From Alcaligenaceae bacterium (GTDB lineage: Bacteria > Pseudomonadota > Gammaproteobacteria > Burkholderiales > Burkholderiaceae_B): DNA of 64,000 bases. Each line of letters starts with the position of its first letter. The stretch's first letter is position 1. The notes beneath the pieces were generated by a model. That model saw nothing but the letters and a program-made list of their open reading frames with translations, was not told where the DNA came from and searched no databases. The position numbers and the translations under genes were made by a program. The DNA lies in the NCBI GenBank assembly GCA_029265795.1, contig JAJUGV010000004.1, positions 19,388 through 83,387 on the forward strand, written 5' to 3'. Below, piece by piece: positions 8,574 to 18,548 of the stretch.

Positions 8574-9704
8574 ATGACCACTCACTTCAAGAAGACATGC
8601 AGGCTGGGTTCGGCGATCGGCCTGAGCGCGTTGCTGCTGGCCGGCTGCTCCTCCATGAACCAGATGCTGGGGCTGGAAGAGCCTGTCGATTACAAAAGTA
8701 CGGTGTCCGGCGACCCGCTGAGCATCCCGCCTGATCTCACACAGGCTAACCGGGACGCCCGCTATGTCGCGCCCGCCGGTGTTACCACCTTCTCCGAATA
8801 TGCGGCTGCGCAAAGCAACCGCCCGGCGGTGGGTGAGACCCAGGTTCTTCCTCAGCACGAAGACATCGAGGTCAAGCGTGACGGCGACCTGCGCTGGTTG
8901 GTGGTCAGGCGACCCGTCGAAGCCATTTACCCGCAACTGCTTGAGTTCTGGAACGATCAGGGCTTTACCATTCGCTCTGAAGACCCGCGCACGGGCCTTA
9001 TTGAAACCGATTGGGCCGAAAACCGCGCCAAGATTCCGGAAGGTTGGATTCGTAAGGCTCTGGGGGCCATTATCGATCAGGTCTTCGACAGTGGAGAACG
9101 TGAACGCTTCCGCATGCGCCTCGAGCGCGTGGGCGACGGTGTGAGCGAAATCTACATCAGCCACCAGCACATGTACGAGCAACCCGCCAGCGACGGTACC
9201 TCGTTCCGCTGGGTACACGGTAAAGAAGACCCGGGTCTGAATGCGGCGATGCTGGCGCGTCTCATGGTCTATCTGGGTACTGACGTTCAGCGGGCGAGCT
9301 CGATGGTGGCCGAAGCGGAAAAGGTCGATACGCGGCCATCGGTCGAGGCCTTGTCAGACGAAGTCGCCCTGGTGCTCTCCGAACCCTTCGACCGTGCATG
9401 GCGTCGTGTCGGTGTGGCCATTGATTCGGCGGGTTTCTCAGTGGAAGATCGCGACCGCTCCACAGGCGATTACTACATTCGCTATCTGGACGTCGACCTT
9501 GGCCAGAAGATCGAGCAGCCAAACATCTTCACTCGCATGTTCGGCGGCAAGAACACTGCCGAACCGGTTGCTTACCGCATTAATGTGAGCGAGCAGGGTA
9601 GCAGGTCTAGGGTCACCGTGAGGGATACCAACGGTGTAATGCAAGAAGACGACACCGCCAAGCGCATACTCGCGGTCCTGGTGGAGCATATGGCGGTTAA
9701 CTGA
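8574..9704 (+). CDS. bamC: outer-membrane assembly lipoprotein, BamC/NlpB type
   Basis: 376 residues from the ATG at 8574, two bases after the dapA stop. The N terminus is a lipoprotein signal (basic residues, a hydrophobic run, then lipobox LLAGC with C25). An unstructured segment follows, with PPDLTQANRDARYV, then two helix-grip domains (roughly 95-220 and 240-370, the second starting near LVLSEPFDRAWRRVG). This matches BamC, an accessory lipoprotein of the BAM complex that inserts outer-membrane proteins. The dapA-bamC order is also found in enterobacteria. An upstream in-frame extension to 8346 lies inside dapA and is not coding. A terminator follows 23 bases after the stop. Confidence 0.87.
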   Translation: MTTHFKKTCRLGSAIGLSALLLAGCSSMNQMLGLEEPVDYKSTVSGDPLSIPPDLTQANRDARYVAPAGVTTFSEYAAAQSNRPAVGETQVLPQHEDIEVKRDGDLRWLVVRRPVEAIYPQLLEFWNDQGFTIRSEDPRTGLIETDWAENRAKIPEGWIRKALGAIIDQVFDSGERERFRMRLERVGDGVSEIYISHQHMYEQPASDGTSFRWVHGKEDPGLNAAMLARLMVYLGTDVQRASSMVAEAEKVDTRPSVEALSDEVALVLSEPFDRAWRRVGVAIDSAGFSVEDRDRSTGDYYIRYLDVDLGQKIEQPNIFTRMFGGKNTAEPVAYRINVSEQGSRSRVTVRDTNGVMQEDDTAKRILAVLVEHMAVN

Positions 9705-9727
9705 TCGCCACCCTGTCCAGGTATCAG

Positions 9728-9767
9728 AAAAGCTCCGGCCAATGCCTGCATCGGCCGGAGCTTTTTT
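9728..9767 (+). terminator. bidirectional rho-independent terminator
   Basis: A 10-bp perfect stem AGCTCCGGCC / GGCCGGAGCT (9731-9740 and 9753-9762) with a 12-base loop, AAA before it and a six-T run after it. It separates the convergent bamC and roxA genes and has T runs on both strands. Confidence 0.92.
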
Positions 9768-9768
9768 A

Positions 9769-10959
9769 TCAGTCTTCCAAATAATGCAACCAGCCTTCCG
9801 CTATCCAATCGCGCAGGGCGGCCTCTTCCTTGGGCTTTAATTTCGCTAGCAGTTGGTCGGAACACACCAGGACACGCTCGTCGGCGAGTTCGCGCATACG
9901 CCGACTGGCTTTCACCGGTGCGACTTCGCCATTGATATAAAGCTCCTTGTCGTAGTACATCATGCGGGTACAGCGGTCTAGCTCGAATCGGCCTGTTGCG
10001 GGCAAGGGCTCTTCATCCGGCAGAATATCGTCGCCGGGGATGAAATAGGCATTATTCGGCAGTTCGGTCAGCCATTGCCCCAGGAAGCGTGCCGCCTGCT
10101 TGCGGCCCATCGGGAGTTTTCGGGTGACGTCAACAGTGGTGTCTATCAGGTTCTGGGGCAGCTCTGCCGGTGTGGTGGTGGCCGGCGTGCCAGGGTCCTT
10201 GTAGGTGTCGTCCAGCACAGGCCCGGGGATAACGGGTCGGGCATATAAGCCGTCGTCGTTACCCAGATTGGCCATGAGCTGGTCAGATACTGCATGCAGC
10301 ATGCCGTAGGCGAGGGCGCCGTGTGCCGGAGCCCGAAAGCCGATAGATATGGTCATGCAGTTGTGGGTTTCTGCAATCCCGTCGTGAGCCACGTGCGGAG
10401 GGAGGTACAGCATGTCGCCGGGTTCGAGCACAAATTCCTGTTCAGCCTCAAACCGTTGCAGGATCTTGCAGGGTAGGCCGGGAATAAGGTCCAGATCGGC
10501 CTGCTGGCTGATGCGCCAGCGGCGCTTCCCGTGGCCTTGCAGCAGGAAGACGTCGTAGCTGTCGAAATGTGGGCCCACGCCGCCGCCTTTGGTGGCCACG
10601 CTGATCATGACATCATCCAGCCGCGCGTCGGAAATGAACCGAAAGCGACGCATGAGTTCGGCCATGCCGTCGTCATGCAGGTCCACGCTCTGAGCAAGAA
10701 CCGTCCAACCGGGCTGGCGGGCGGAAGGCAGCTTCTTGAAGGGGCCCGTGTCCATCTTCCAGGTGTCGTCTTCCTGCCAAATCATTCTGGACTCCACCTC
10801 TTCGCGTTTCACAAGATTGCGGATGTCCACAGGGCGCAGGTTGGGCTGATAGTCGGGAATGGCCTGGCGCACCAGCAGAGGCTGCTTTTGCCAGTAGCGG
10901 GTCATGAACTCCTGCGGAGTGAGCCCGCCGAGCAGGATAAGAGGTTGGTCGATATTCAT
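9769..10959 (-). CDS. roxA: ribosomal protein L16 arginine hydroxylase, JmjC/cupin 2-oxoglutarate oxygenase
   Basis: 396 residues. It matches YcfD/RoxA, which hydroxylates an arginine of ribosomal protein L16 using Fe(II) and 2-oxoglutarate. The iron ligands are H131 and D133 in [13 protein letters not shown] and H192 in PPHVAHDG. The C-terminal part has the winged-helix region typical of ROX proteins ([14 protein letters not shown]). The gene overlaps the 3' end of mutS by 4 bases (ATGA type) on the same strand, so translation of the two is likely coupled. A terminator lies directly after its stop. Confidence 0.92.
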   Translation of the reverse strand: MNIDQPLILLGGLTPQEFMTRYWQKQPLLVRQAIPDYQPNLRPVDIRNLVKREEVESRMIWQEDDTWKMDTGPFKKLPSARQPGWTVLAQSVDLHDDGMAELMRRFRFISDARLDDVMISVATKGGGVGPHFDSYDVFLLQGHGKRRWRISQQADLDLIPGLPCKILQRFEAEQEFVLEPGDMLYLPPHVAHDGIAETHNCMTISIGFRAPAHGALAYGMLHAVSDQLMANLGNDDGLYARPVIPGPVLDDTYKDPGTPATTTPAELPQNLIDTTVDVTRKLPMGRKQAARFLGQWLTELPNNAYFIPGDDILPDEEPLPATGRFELDRCTRMMYYDKELYINGEVAPVKASRRMRELADERVLVCSDQLLAKLKPKEEAALRDWIAEGWLHYLED

Positions 10960-13613
10960 GATGAAATTTCTTCGTGTAGTGCGTAGAGCAGGTCGAGCGC
11001 TTCGCGTGGGCTCAGGCTGTCGGGGTCGATGTCGAGCAGTTTATCCCGCAGGGAAAGCGCGCGTTCTACCTCGGGGTGTGTGCTGCCGGCTGAGTCGGAC
11101 GTGTCGCGTGAGTCGTTGTCGGCCGGGTCCTCGCCGGCGCTACCCGCCCCAAACAGATCGAGCTGCGGGGTGGCGACACCTAGGGCTTCGAGACGCGACA
11201 GTTCGCGGCTTGCATGCCGGATGACCGGCGCAGGAATACCGGCACGTTGCGCGACCTGAATACCGTAGCTGCGGCTGGCGGGGCCTGGTCGCACTTCATG
11301 CAGGAATACGATGCCTGCCGACGATTCAGCGGCGGCCAGGTGCACATTGGCAGCTGTGGGGGCTTCAGATGGAAGCCGGGTTAACTCGAAATAATGGGTG
11401 GCGAACAGGGTAAGCGCTTGATTATGGTGTAGAAGCCGGTGTGCAATCGCCCAGGCGAGCGCCAGGCCATCGTAGGTGGACGTGCCGCGTCCGATCTCGT
11501 CCATGAGCACAAGACTGTGGGTGGTGCTGGACTGCAGAATCGCCGCGGCCTCAGTCATTTCCATCATGAAGGTGGAGCGCCCACCCGCCAGATCGTCACC
11601 CGCGCCGATACGGGTGAAAATACGGTCAATATCACCGATGCGCGCCGTTGTAGCGGGAACGAAGCTGCCCGTTCGCGCCAGCAGGGCTATGAGGGCTACC
11701 TGACGCATGTAGGTGGACTTTCCGCCCATGTTGGGGCCGGTAATCAGCAGCATGCGCTGGGCCGGCGCCAGTGTGCAGTCGTTGGGCGTGAAGCGCTCGA
11801 TGCTACGCTCGACCACGGGATGGCGTCCTGCTTCGATCACGATTTCCGCCGCGTCGGTGAGCTCGGGTGCGACCCAATCATTATCACGGGCATGTAAGGC
11901 CAGCGACGCAAGGGCGTCGATTTGCGCCAGTGCCGAGGCGCAGGCGCTTAGCGAGCTTGCGTATTCCACCATCGTGTCGAGCAATTGGTCGTACAACCAC
12001 TTTTCGCGGGTCAAACTGCGCTCTTGGGCCGAAAGCACTTTGTCTTCCCAGGTCTTAAGCTCGGGCGTGATAAAGCGTTCCGAATTCTTGAGCGTCTGAC
12101 GACGGCGATATTCGTCCGGCACCTTGTCTGCCTGGCCTCGGGAAACTTCGATGAAGAAGCCATGAACGCGGTTGTATTCCACGCGCAGGTTGGGAATTCC
12201 AGTCCGTTCGCGCTCGCGTGCTTCCAGTTCCATCAGGAATTCGCCGCTATCAGTGGCCAGGCGACGCAGGTCGTCCAGCTCAGCGTCATATCCGGCAGCC
12301 AATACCCCACCATCGCGCACCTGGGCCGCCGGCTCTTCGGCAATTGCACGTGCGAGTAGTTGTGTCGCATCGGGATCTACCGCCAGCTGCGTACGCAAGT
12401 GTTGCAACGACTCACCCCCGCGGTAGCGTTGAGCCAGCAACTGTATGAGTTCCGGCAACTGCTGCAGACAGTCGCGCAGACTCGCCAGCTCGCGGGGGCG
12501 TACGGAGCGCAGCCACAGCCTGGTGGCAATTCGCTCAAGGTCCGGCATTCGTTTCAGATGGCGGCGCAATATATCCAGAGGTTCCTCAGCTTCCAAACCC
12601 TCTGCCGGCTCGGGTGACAACAGCGAGGTAATGACATTTTGGCGTTCCAGTACCGCCTGCCTGTTGCGCAGAGGTTGATGCAGCCAGCGGCGTAGCAGAC
12701 GGCTGCCCATTGGGGTGGCGCAGTGGTCCAGCACAGAGAAAAGAGTAGGGCCGTCTTCGCCGCTGATGGTGTCAGTGATCTCGAGGTTGCGCCGAGTTAC
12801 GGGATCCAGGACAACATACTCGCCGCCGTGGTCAACTTGAATCCCATGCACATGTTCCAGCGCCTGGCTTTGCGTGTGACTGACATAGCGCAGCAGCGCT
12901 CCGGCTGCACACGCTGCGACCGGGACCTCTGACAGCCCCAAGCCTTGCAGACCCTGTACCTTGAAATGCGTTTCCAGGACATGAGTGGCACTATCCAGCT
13001 CGAAATGCCAGTCGGGGATGCGGCTGAGCGTCGCCTGGCTATCGGGCAGTTCGCGGGCGTTTTCGGCGCAGACCAGTTCGGCCGGATCGACCCGGTGCAG
13101 CTCGGTTTCCAGCATGTCCGGGGCGCATTCGGTAACGCGAAATTCCCCGTTGGCGACATTCATCCAGGCAAGCCCGCAGCGTTCCCGCCGACCCTTGCCC
13201 TGGGCCCATACCGCTGCAATCATGCGATCGGCCTTGCTGGGCAACAGCGCATCGTCTGTCAGTGTTCCCGGCGTCACGATACGCACGATTTTCCGTTCTA
13301 CCGGCCCTTTGCTGGTTGCCGGATCGCCGACCTGTTCGCAGATGGCAATGGATTCGCCGAGCGCGACCAGCCGTGCCAAATAGCTTTCGACTGAGTGAAA
13401 GGGCACGCCGGCCATTGGGACGGGCTCGCCGTTGGACATTCCACGCTTGGCCAGTGTCAGATTTAGCAGCCGCGCGCCGCGTTCCGCGTCTTCGTAGAAC
13501 AATTCATAGAAGTCACCCATACGGTAGAACAGCAAATGCTCGCCCGCCTGCGCTTTTAAGCGAAGGTATTGCTGCATCATGGGAGTGTGGCCGGAGAGAT
13601 CGGGTTGCGTCAT
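10956..13613 (-). CDS. mutS: DNA mismatch repair protein MutS
   Basis: 885 residues from the ATG at 13613; an upstream in-frame start at 13676 adds 21 residues not expected in MutS. The mismatch-contacting Phe-x-Glu is at F35/E37 in [13 protein letters not shown]. The ATPase domain has Walker [10 protein letters not shown], the [16 protein letters not shown]alker B/signature segment and the ATHYFELT switch. The C-terminal end ([22 protein letters not shown]) is the usual tetramerisation tail, and an acidic linker (about 825-850) precedes it. All parts are intact. The gene is followed with a 4-base overlap by roxA. No strong ribosome-binding site is visible before 13613, so the start rests on homology. 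Confidence 0.96.
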   Translation of the reverse strand: MTQPDLSGHTPMMQQYLRLKAQAGEHLLFYRMGDFYELFYEDAERGARLLNLTLAKRGMSNGEPVPMAGVPFHSVESYLARLVALGESIAICEQVGDPATSKGPVERKIVRIVTPGTLTDDALLPSKADRMIAAVWAQGKGRRERCGLAWMNVANGEFRVTECAPDMLETELHRVDPAELVCAENARELPDSQATLSRIPDWHFELDSATHVLETHFKVQGLQGLGLSEVPVAACAAGALLRYVSHTQSQALEHVHGIQVDHGGEYVVLDPVTRRNLEITDTISGEDGPTLFSVLDHCATPMGSRLLRRWLHQPLRNRQAVLERQNVITSLLSPEPAEGLEAEEPLDILRRHLKRMPDLERIATRLWLRSVRPRELASLRDCLQQLPELIQLLAQRYRGGESLQHLRTQLAVDPDATQLLARAIAEEPAAQVRDGGVLAAGYDAELDDLRRLATDSGEFLMELEARERERTGIPNLRVEYNRVHGFFIEVSRGQADKVPDEYRRRQTLKNSERFITPELKTWEDKVLSAQERSLTREKWLYDQLLDTMVEYASSLSACASALAQIDALASLALHARDNDWVAPELTDAAEIVIEAGRHPVVERSIERFTPNDCTLAPAQRMLLITGPNMGGKSTYMRQVALIALLARTGSFVPATTARIGDIDRIFTRIGAGDDLAGGRSTFMMEMTEAAAILQSSTTHSLVLMDEIGRGTSTYDGLALAWAIAHRLLHHNQALTLFATHYFELTRLPSEAPTAANVHLAAAESSAGIVFLHEVRPGPASRSYGIQVAQRAGIPAPVIRHASRELSRLEALGVATPQLDLFGAGSAGEDPADNDSRDTSDSAGSTHPEVERALSLRDKLLDIDPDSLSPREALDLLYALHEEISS

Positions 13614-13749
13614 CAAGAACCAGAGAAAATACGTGTGACGCCGGCGCAGTGCGGGCCAGGACATGGGCCGTGGCACCCGTATTGCGCCGGCCGGGAAAGT
13701 GAGCTCGAAAACGGCATTGTAGTAAGGAACCGGCTTCGTAGCGGCATCC

Positions 13750-14460
13750 TCAGTCTAGCGACAGTAGGGCGTCTAGATCCTGAATAGTGATTTTGCGCTG
13801 GCCTGATTGGCGTATCCAGCCGGCCGCTTCAAATTCCCCAAGTCGGCGACTGACTGTTTCAGGGGTGGTGCCCAGGAAAGAGGCGAGATGGCGTCGGCTC
13901 ATGGGCAGAGAGAACTCCGCAGAGCCTTCCTGTTGCGCCAGTCCTGCCAGGTACTGTGCCAGACGGGCGTTGATCGAGGCCGTAGCAATGGCAGCCGTCT
14001 GTTTTTCGCTGGTGTCTAGGCGGCGTGACAACTCTGCAAGCATGTGCAGGCTGATGTCCGGATACTGCAGGAGCAGTTCTCGCAGGTCCACCTGACGAAT
14101 GGTGCAGACTTGCGAGGCCTGCATGGCCTGGGCATAGGAGTCGTGGCTGCTGGAAGAGAACAGTGCGAGCTCGCCGGCGAAATCCCCTGGTTCCAAAATG
14201 CGCACGAGCTGTTCCTTACCGGTTTCGGCCAGCCTGTACACCTTGATTCGGCCTGTGTGAACGATGAACAGGCTGTCGGATGATTCGCCGGCCCGGTGAA
14301 TGAATTGCCCTCGTTCGTAGTCACGCATACGAGCTTTGTTGGAGATGACCGTGAGCGCTTCCGGGGAGAGATGATTAAACACGGGAACATGAGACACACA
14401 TAGGGCAGGGATGTGCTCATGATGGGCATCGGCATGTAGGGAAGCAGGGGTGTTCTTCAT
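13750..14460 (-). CDS. Crp/Fnr family transcriptional regulator
   Basis: 236 residues from the ATG at 14460. An N-terminal cyclic-nucleotide-binding fold (about 25-145) contains [26 protein letters not shown] and the [13 protein letters not shown] turn. The C-terminal helix-turn-helix is [21 protein letters not shown]. The recognition helix keeps the ExxSR pattern found in FNR-type proteins, which read TTGAT half-sites. FNR's N-terminal cysteine cluster is missing; only C21 ([10 protein letters not shown]) and one later Cys remain. It is therefore unlikely to hold an oxygen-sensing 4Fe-4S cluster the way FNR does. It is 7 bases downstream of yqjG on the same strand, so it may be co-transcribed. 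The effector is unknown. No clear Shine-Dalgarno sequence precedes the start. Confidence 0.85.
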   Translation of the reverse strand: MKNTPASLHADAHHEHIPALCVSHVPVFNHLSPEALTVISNKARMRDYERGQFIHRAGESSDSLFIVHTGRIKVYRLAETGKEQLVRILEPGDFAGELALFSSSSHDSYAQAMQASQVCTIRQVDLRELLLQYPDISLHMLAELSRRLDTSEKQTAAIATASINARLAQYLAGLAQQEGSAEFSLPMSRRHLASFLGTTPETVSRRLGEFEAAGWIRQSGQRKITIQDLDALLSLD

Positions 14461-14467
14461 GCCGGAA

Positions 14468-15448
14468 TCATGCCGGGATGTTCCGGTCTGACGGTCGTTG
14501 CAGATCCAATACCGGCCCCAGGGGAACAATACCGTTCGGATTAATGCTCTTGTGGCTGCGGTAATAGTGCTGTTTGATATGGTCGAAATTGACCGTTTGT
14601 GCCACGCCCGGCCATTGATAGAGTTCGCGTGTATAGCTCCAAAGATTCGGGTAGTCCACCAACCGCTTCAAATTGCATTTGAAATGCCCGTGATAGACGG
14701 AGTCAAAGCGAATAAGGGTGGTGAACAGTCGCCAGTCGGCTTCGGTAATACGGTCGCCAACGAGATAGCGCTGGCGGGCAAGCCGGGCCTCGAGCTTGCC
14801 CAGATAGGAAAACAGATTTTCGACTTCCTGCTCGTAGACTTCCTGTTGCGTGGCGAAGCCGACTTTGTACACGCCGTTATTGATGGCGTCATAGACTTCT
14901 GCATTGATCGCATCTATCTGAGGCAGTAGTTCTGCGGGAGCATAGTCGCCTTGCGCAGCGCCGACTCCGTCAAACGCCGAATTCAGCATGCGGATGATCT
15001 CGGCCGATTCATTATTCACGATGGTGTTGCTCTTCAGGTCCCATAGCACCGGTACGGTCACGCGCCCGCTATAGCCCGGCTCGGCATGCAAATACACTTC
15101 GTAGAGATACCGTGCTTGGGCCACGGGGTCTTTCACCACTCCCGGAGCCGGCTCGAATGTCCATCCATGATCGCCCATATACGGGTTCACCACCGAAACA
15201 CTGATCATGTCCTGTAGGCCTTTCAGGGCGCGGAAGATCAGAACACGGTTGGCCCAAGGGCAGGCCAGCGATACATAAAGGTGATAGCGTCCCGCTTCGG
15301 CCTTGAAGCCGCCGGCGCCGCTCGGGCCGGGCGTGCCGTCCGGCGTGACCCAATTGCGGAATTGGGCGTCGCTGCGCACGAACCGGCCCCCCGTACTGCT
15401 GGTGTCATACCATTGATCGTGCCATTTGCCGTCTATCAGTAATCCCAT
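14468..15448 (-). CDS. yqjG: glutathionyl-hydroquinone reductase (Xi-class glutathione transferase)
   Basis: 326 residues, typical of the YqjG/ECM4/PcpF group. The catalytic cysteine is C63 in the LACPWANRVLI motif. The NPYMGDHGWTF segment and the C-terminal helical domain ending in DHIKQHYYRSHKSINPNGIVP are family hallmarks. These cytosolic enzymes remove glutathione from glutathionyl-hydroquinones and protect against quinones. The enzyme lies upstream of the Crp/Fnr-type gene with a 7-base gap. It could help with aromatic catabolism elsewhere in the genome, which is inference. Confidence 0.93.
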   Translation of the reverse strand: MGLLIDGKWHDQWYDTSSTGGRFVRSDAQFRNWVTPDGTPGPSGAGGFKAEAGRYHLYVSLACPWANRVLIFRALKGLQDMISVSVVNPYMGDHGWTFEPAPGVVKDPVAQARYLYEVYLHAEPGYSGRVTVPVLWDLKSNTIVNNESAEIIRMLNSAFDGVGAAQGDYAPAELLPQIDAINAEVYDAINNGVYKVGFATQQEVYEQEVENLFSYLGKLEARLARQRYLVGDRITEADWRLFTTLIRFDSVYHGHFKCNLKRLVDYPNLWSYTRELYQWPGVAQTVNFDHIKQHYYRSHKSINPNGIVPLGPVLDLQRPSDRNIPA

Positions 15449-15484
15449 GACTGGCCCCCATTTATTGAATGCTTACGAGGGGCT

Positions 15485-17434
15485 TCAGGCCTCCATTGCG
15501 GGCAGTGCAATGGTGAATGTCGAGCCCCGCCCCTGAATGCTGCTGGCAGTTATTGTGCCCCCATGACGCTCGATGGTAATACGTACGAACGCGAGCCCCA
15601 AGCCTGCACCGCTGGTTTCAGCGGGCATCTCTGCCGTTACGCGAGCAAAAGGTTCGAATATGCGGCCAAGCTGGTGTTCAGGGATACCGGGCCCCTGATC
15701 CTGAATCGCGATCTCCCAGGTAGCGCCCTTACGGGCGAGCCTGCAGTGCACTGTTGTATGTTCAGGGCTGTACTTGACGGCGTTGTCTAATAAATTGCGC
15801 AGTGCTCTTCCCAGAAGCTGGTGATCTCCTTCAACCCAGGCGGGCTCTGACGGTACGTTCGGCATTACGCTGATGCTGCGCCGGCGGCTGACTTCCCACC
15901 CAGCATCGCAGGCTTCCTGCAACAGGCCCCCCAGGTCCAGGAGGCGCTTATTAAGCGGCAGACACTCCGCTCGTTCCAGTTGCACAAAACCATCCATTAA
16001 TGCAAGTGTGTCTGCGGCACGCTGTTCAATGCGGCTCAGCAGGGCTTGTGTGTCGCGGCTCTCAGGCTCACGGCGCTGCATCTCGATCAGCGCGAGAATG
16101 GCATTCTGTGGTGCACGTGCGTCGTGCGACAGGAAGCGCAAAGTCTCTTCACGCTTTTGTTGTGCGTGCCGGAAGCGGGCAATCGCCTGATGCAGCAACC
16201 GGACCCGCGCGGGTAAAGAGCGATCGACCGTGATGGGCATGGCGTCGCCGATGACGCCCGCATTCCCCGGAATGGCGCGTCGCAGGTGTTGAAGCTCACG
16301 GTCGATATGTTGCAACGAGGCCTCCTGGCTGCGCCAACTCCATAACGGGAAAGCCAAAGCGATGCCAATTAAGCCGCTGGTGACGGGCAACCACACGTGA
16401 GTGGAAATGAGTAGAACAACGGCCAGCAGTGCCCATAGCGAAATGATGCTGAGGGTCGCAAGAAAAGAATGCCGCGGTGAAAAGCGCCTGACTGCTAGGC
16501 AGGTAAGCAGGACCGGCAGAGCATTCAGAAGGGCGGACGCCCAGGCCGGCAGTGTGCGAATCCACGTGTCGTGTTTCAGCGCCAGCATGCCGTTTGCCAT
16601 GATTTCCACACCGGACATGGTCTGGCCGTCTGTTGTCATGGGGGTGGGATATGTATCTCCGAGGCCCGAACTCCATGCCCCGACAAGGACCAGGCGGTCG
16701 CGGAAGTGATCGCTCGGGACATCGCCACGCAACACGGAGGCGTAGGAGTAGAAGGGAAAGTGGCCGGCCGGCGCCCGAAAGGGGATGCGTAGGCTATCGT
16801 CGGGGCGAATGGATTTTTCGGACTGGCCATGCATGGCGACAACAAAGTGCTGCACGCTGCGGTTATCCGAAAGCGTGCGTTGCAGTGTCAGTGAGCGGAC
16901 AGTGCCATCGCTATCGGGATAAATATTGATGTAACCCAGCCCCGCTGCGGCATTCGCCAGGACCGGCAGCGGCATATGCAGGCCTTGCGGCGCTCCAGGC
17001 TGATGCATAATGAAGGTTGGCAGCACCACACGCCCGTGTTGCGTGACGGCCTGTGCGAAAGCATGGTCGCCTTCAGGGTTGTCGGGATTCGGTTCACTGA
17101 AGACGATGTCGAAGCCTACGCGCCTGGCTTCACTTAACCGGCCCAATAATTCGGCGTGAACGCTGCGGTGCCAGGGCCATCTCCCCAACGCATCAATGCT
17201 GCCATCGTCTATGGCAATGATGACAATGTCATTGTCCCCCGGGTCGTTCGGCCAGGCTCGCAGCACGCCGTCATAAAAGGTGTCGTCAAGCCGTGCTATG
17301 CCGGTCTGTTCGCTATAGAGGCCGACCAGCAGCGTTGTCAGGACTGTCAGGAATGTAATCGCCAGCCATTCCGCATGAACCCGTTTTTCGAGTGAACTCC
17401 AAAACGTGGTGTCGGAATCCGGGTGGCTGGGCAT
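15485..17434 (-). CDS. CHASE2-domain sensor histidine kinase
   Basis: 649 residues. A first membrane segment (about 22-40) is followed by an extracytoplasmic CHASE2 domain (about 45-290, with RLDDTFYD, VIIAIDDGSI and VGFDIVFSEPNPD). Three closely spaced membrane helices follow (about 297-316, 324-345, 348-366). The kinase core has the phosphoacceptor H437 in RFLSHDARAPQNAIL, N551 in LLDNAVKYSPEH, and G boxes QDQGPGIP and GAGLGLAFV. The H box is slightly unusual, with SHDARAPQN in place of SHELRTPL. The kinase is the last gene of a response regulator / FecR-LysM / kinase operon, 7 bases after the FecR-LysM gene. The signal sensed by CHASE2 domains is unknown. The two accompanying genes are likely its partners. 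Confidence 0.93.
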   Translation of the reverse strand: MPSHPDSDTTFWSSLEKRVHAEWLAITFLTVLTTLLVGLYSEQTGIARLDDTFYDGVLRAWPNDPGDNDIVIIAIDDGSIDALGRWPWHRSVHAELLGRLSEARRVGFDIVFSEPNPDNPEGDHAFAQAVTQHGRVVLPTFIMHQPGAPQGLHMPLPVLANAAAGLGYINIYPDSDGTVRSLTLQRTLSDNRSVQHFVVAMHGQSEKSIRPDDSLRIPFRAPAGHFPFYSYASVLRGDVPSDHFRDRLVLVGAWSSGLGDTYPTPMTTDGQTMSGVEIMANGMLALKHDTWIRTLPAWASALLNALPVLLTCLAVRRFSPRHSFLATLSIISLWALLAVVLLISTHVWLPVTSGLIGIALAFPLWSWRSQEASLQHIDRELQHLRRAIPGNAGVIGDAMPITVDRSLPARVRLLHQAIARFRHAQQKREETLRFLSHDARAPQNAILALIEMQRREPESRDTQALLSRIEQRAADTLALMDGFVQLERAECLPLNKRLLDLGGLLQEACDAGWEVSRRRSISVMPNVPSEPAWVEGDHQLLGRALRNLLDNAVKYSPEHTTVHCRLARKGATWEIAIQDQGPGIPEHQLGRIFEPFARVTAEMPAETSGAGLGLAFVRITIERHGGTITASSIQGRGSTFTIALPAMEA

Positions 17435-17441
17435 GATGGGC

Positions 17442-18548
17442 TCAGTAAGCGTTCAAATACACCTGCCCGCCGTGTCCGGCTACCACGGGCCGGCCATTGC
17501 TGCTGAGCAGCACCGGTTGACCTTCAAACGAGCGGGCGGCGTCGGGACCCATGAGGTTATCGGGACCAATTGCCCGAACCAGCACATACTGAGTGCCCGG
17601 CCCATAAGCGGAGAAATGAATGTCTTCGACCGACGCAAAGTGTTGGCTGGAGCGTGGACGGGTCCCATCGGGATCGTCTGCGACGCGCACAAGATAGCCG
17701 GAAGCGCCGGGTACCGGCTGAACGCTTATTTGCCATCCGCGCGGGCCACGTTCAGGTTCACCCAGTTCGGGTGCGGCAGGCAGATTGCGTACGGTACCCA
17801 TGACGCCATCCGCACCGGTCAGCACACCTTGGCCGGGGCGCAGCAATGCCTTCCCGAAGCTGGCTGCACCCAGGTGAGCAAGCCCGCTCAAGACTTCCGT
17901 CTGTGCACTCGAGCTATCGCGATGTACCCGCAGCCGTGTGCCCCGCACCCCGGTAATGGCGACAGGGGTACGAATCTCAAACCGGCCGACTCCTGTGTTT
18001 TGCGGTGCCACCCACGACTCCACTGACCCTTTTTCAACAGAAAGTATCGTGTCCGTAAGCCCGGTGCCCTTGAAGGCCTGCAGTCGCTCGATGGCAATGG
18101 TGGAGCTTCCCGGCAAAGTCAGCGTGCTGCCGTCAGTCAGCTGGACAGTGGCGAATGCACCGGCTGCCGTCGCCAATGAGCCGCCTTCTGGTAGTTCCTG
18201 ACCGGTATATGCCCGATTGCCGTTGATGAGGACCTGGCCACTGGTATGCAGCAAGCGAGCAGGTGCTGGCTCTTCAGGAATCATGGAAAATGGAATGCGC
18301 AGGACTTTACCGATAGGTAAGGCCAGTGTGTCGGCGACATGGTTGATTTGCTGCAGAGCGGGCCAGTTCTGAGGTGAGCTTGTATACCTCAGCGAGAGCT
18401 CCAGCAAGGTATCGCCCTTCACCACACGATAGAGAAAGTCATCACCGTCGGCGCCGGCGGGCTGCGCCGAAAGCGCGGTGGGGACGAATGTGATTAGGGC
18501 GAAGAGGCATTTCACCAGTGTGCCGCGCAGGGCCGGAGTCAGTGTCAT
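17442..18548 (-). CDS. exported LysM and FecR domain protein
   Basis: 368 residues. A signal peptide ends near ALSAQP (residues 25-30). A LysM peptidoglycan-binding domain (about 39-86, YRVVKGDTLLELSLRY) comes next. A FecR-like domain (about 98-215) contains LTDGSTLTLPGSS and the TPVAITGVRGTRLRV segment typical of FecR. The C-terminal 120 residues look like a fibronectin-type or beta-rich repeat (WQISVQPVPGASGYLVRVADDPDG). It should sit in the periplasm bound to peptidoglycan. The start overlaps the response regulator stop by 4 bases and the kinase follows 7 bases later, so all three are translated together. Its role as signal input or output of the kinase is inferred. Confidence 0.88.
   Translation of the reverse strand: MTLTPALRGTLVKCLFALITFVPTALSAQPAGADGDDFLYRVVKGDTLLELSLRYTSSPQNWPALQQINHVADTLALPIGKVLRIPFSMIPEEPAPARLLHTSGQVLINGNRAYTGQELPEGGSLATAAGAFATVQLTDGSTLTLPGSSTIAIERLQAFKGTGLTDTILSVEKGSVESWVAPQNTGVGRFEIRTPVAITGVRGTRLRVHRDSSSAQTEVLSGLAHLGAASFGKALLRPGQGVLTGADGVMGTVRNLPAAPELGEPERGPRGWQISVQPVPGASGYLVRVADDPDGTRPRSSQHFASVEDIHFSAYGPGTQYVLVRAIGPDNLMGPDAARSFEGQPVLLSSNGRPVVAGHGGQVYLNAY

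Noticed and set aside
8526..9218. 230-residue ORF antisense to the BamC-like gene
   Set aside because: It lies wholly opposite a lipoprotein gene with a lipobox and two conserved domains; composition is typical of an antisense shadow.
16000..18300. Tandem repeats or CRISPR-like spacing in the CHASE2/FecR region
   Set aside because: No direct repeats of fixed length were found; similarity is due to codon bias.
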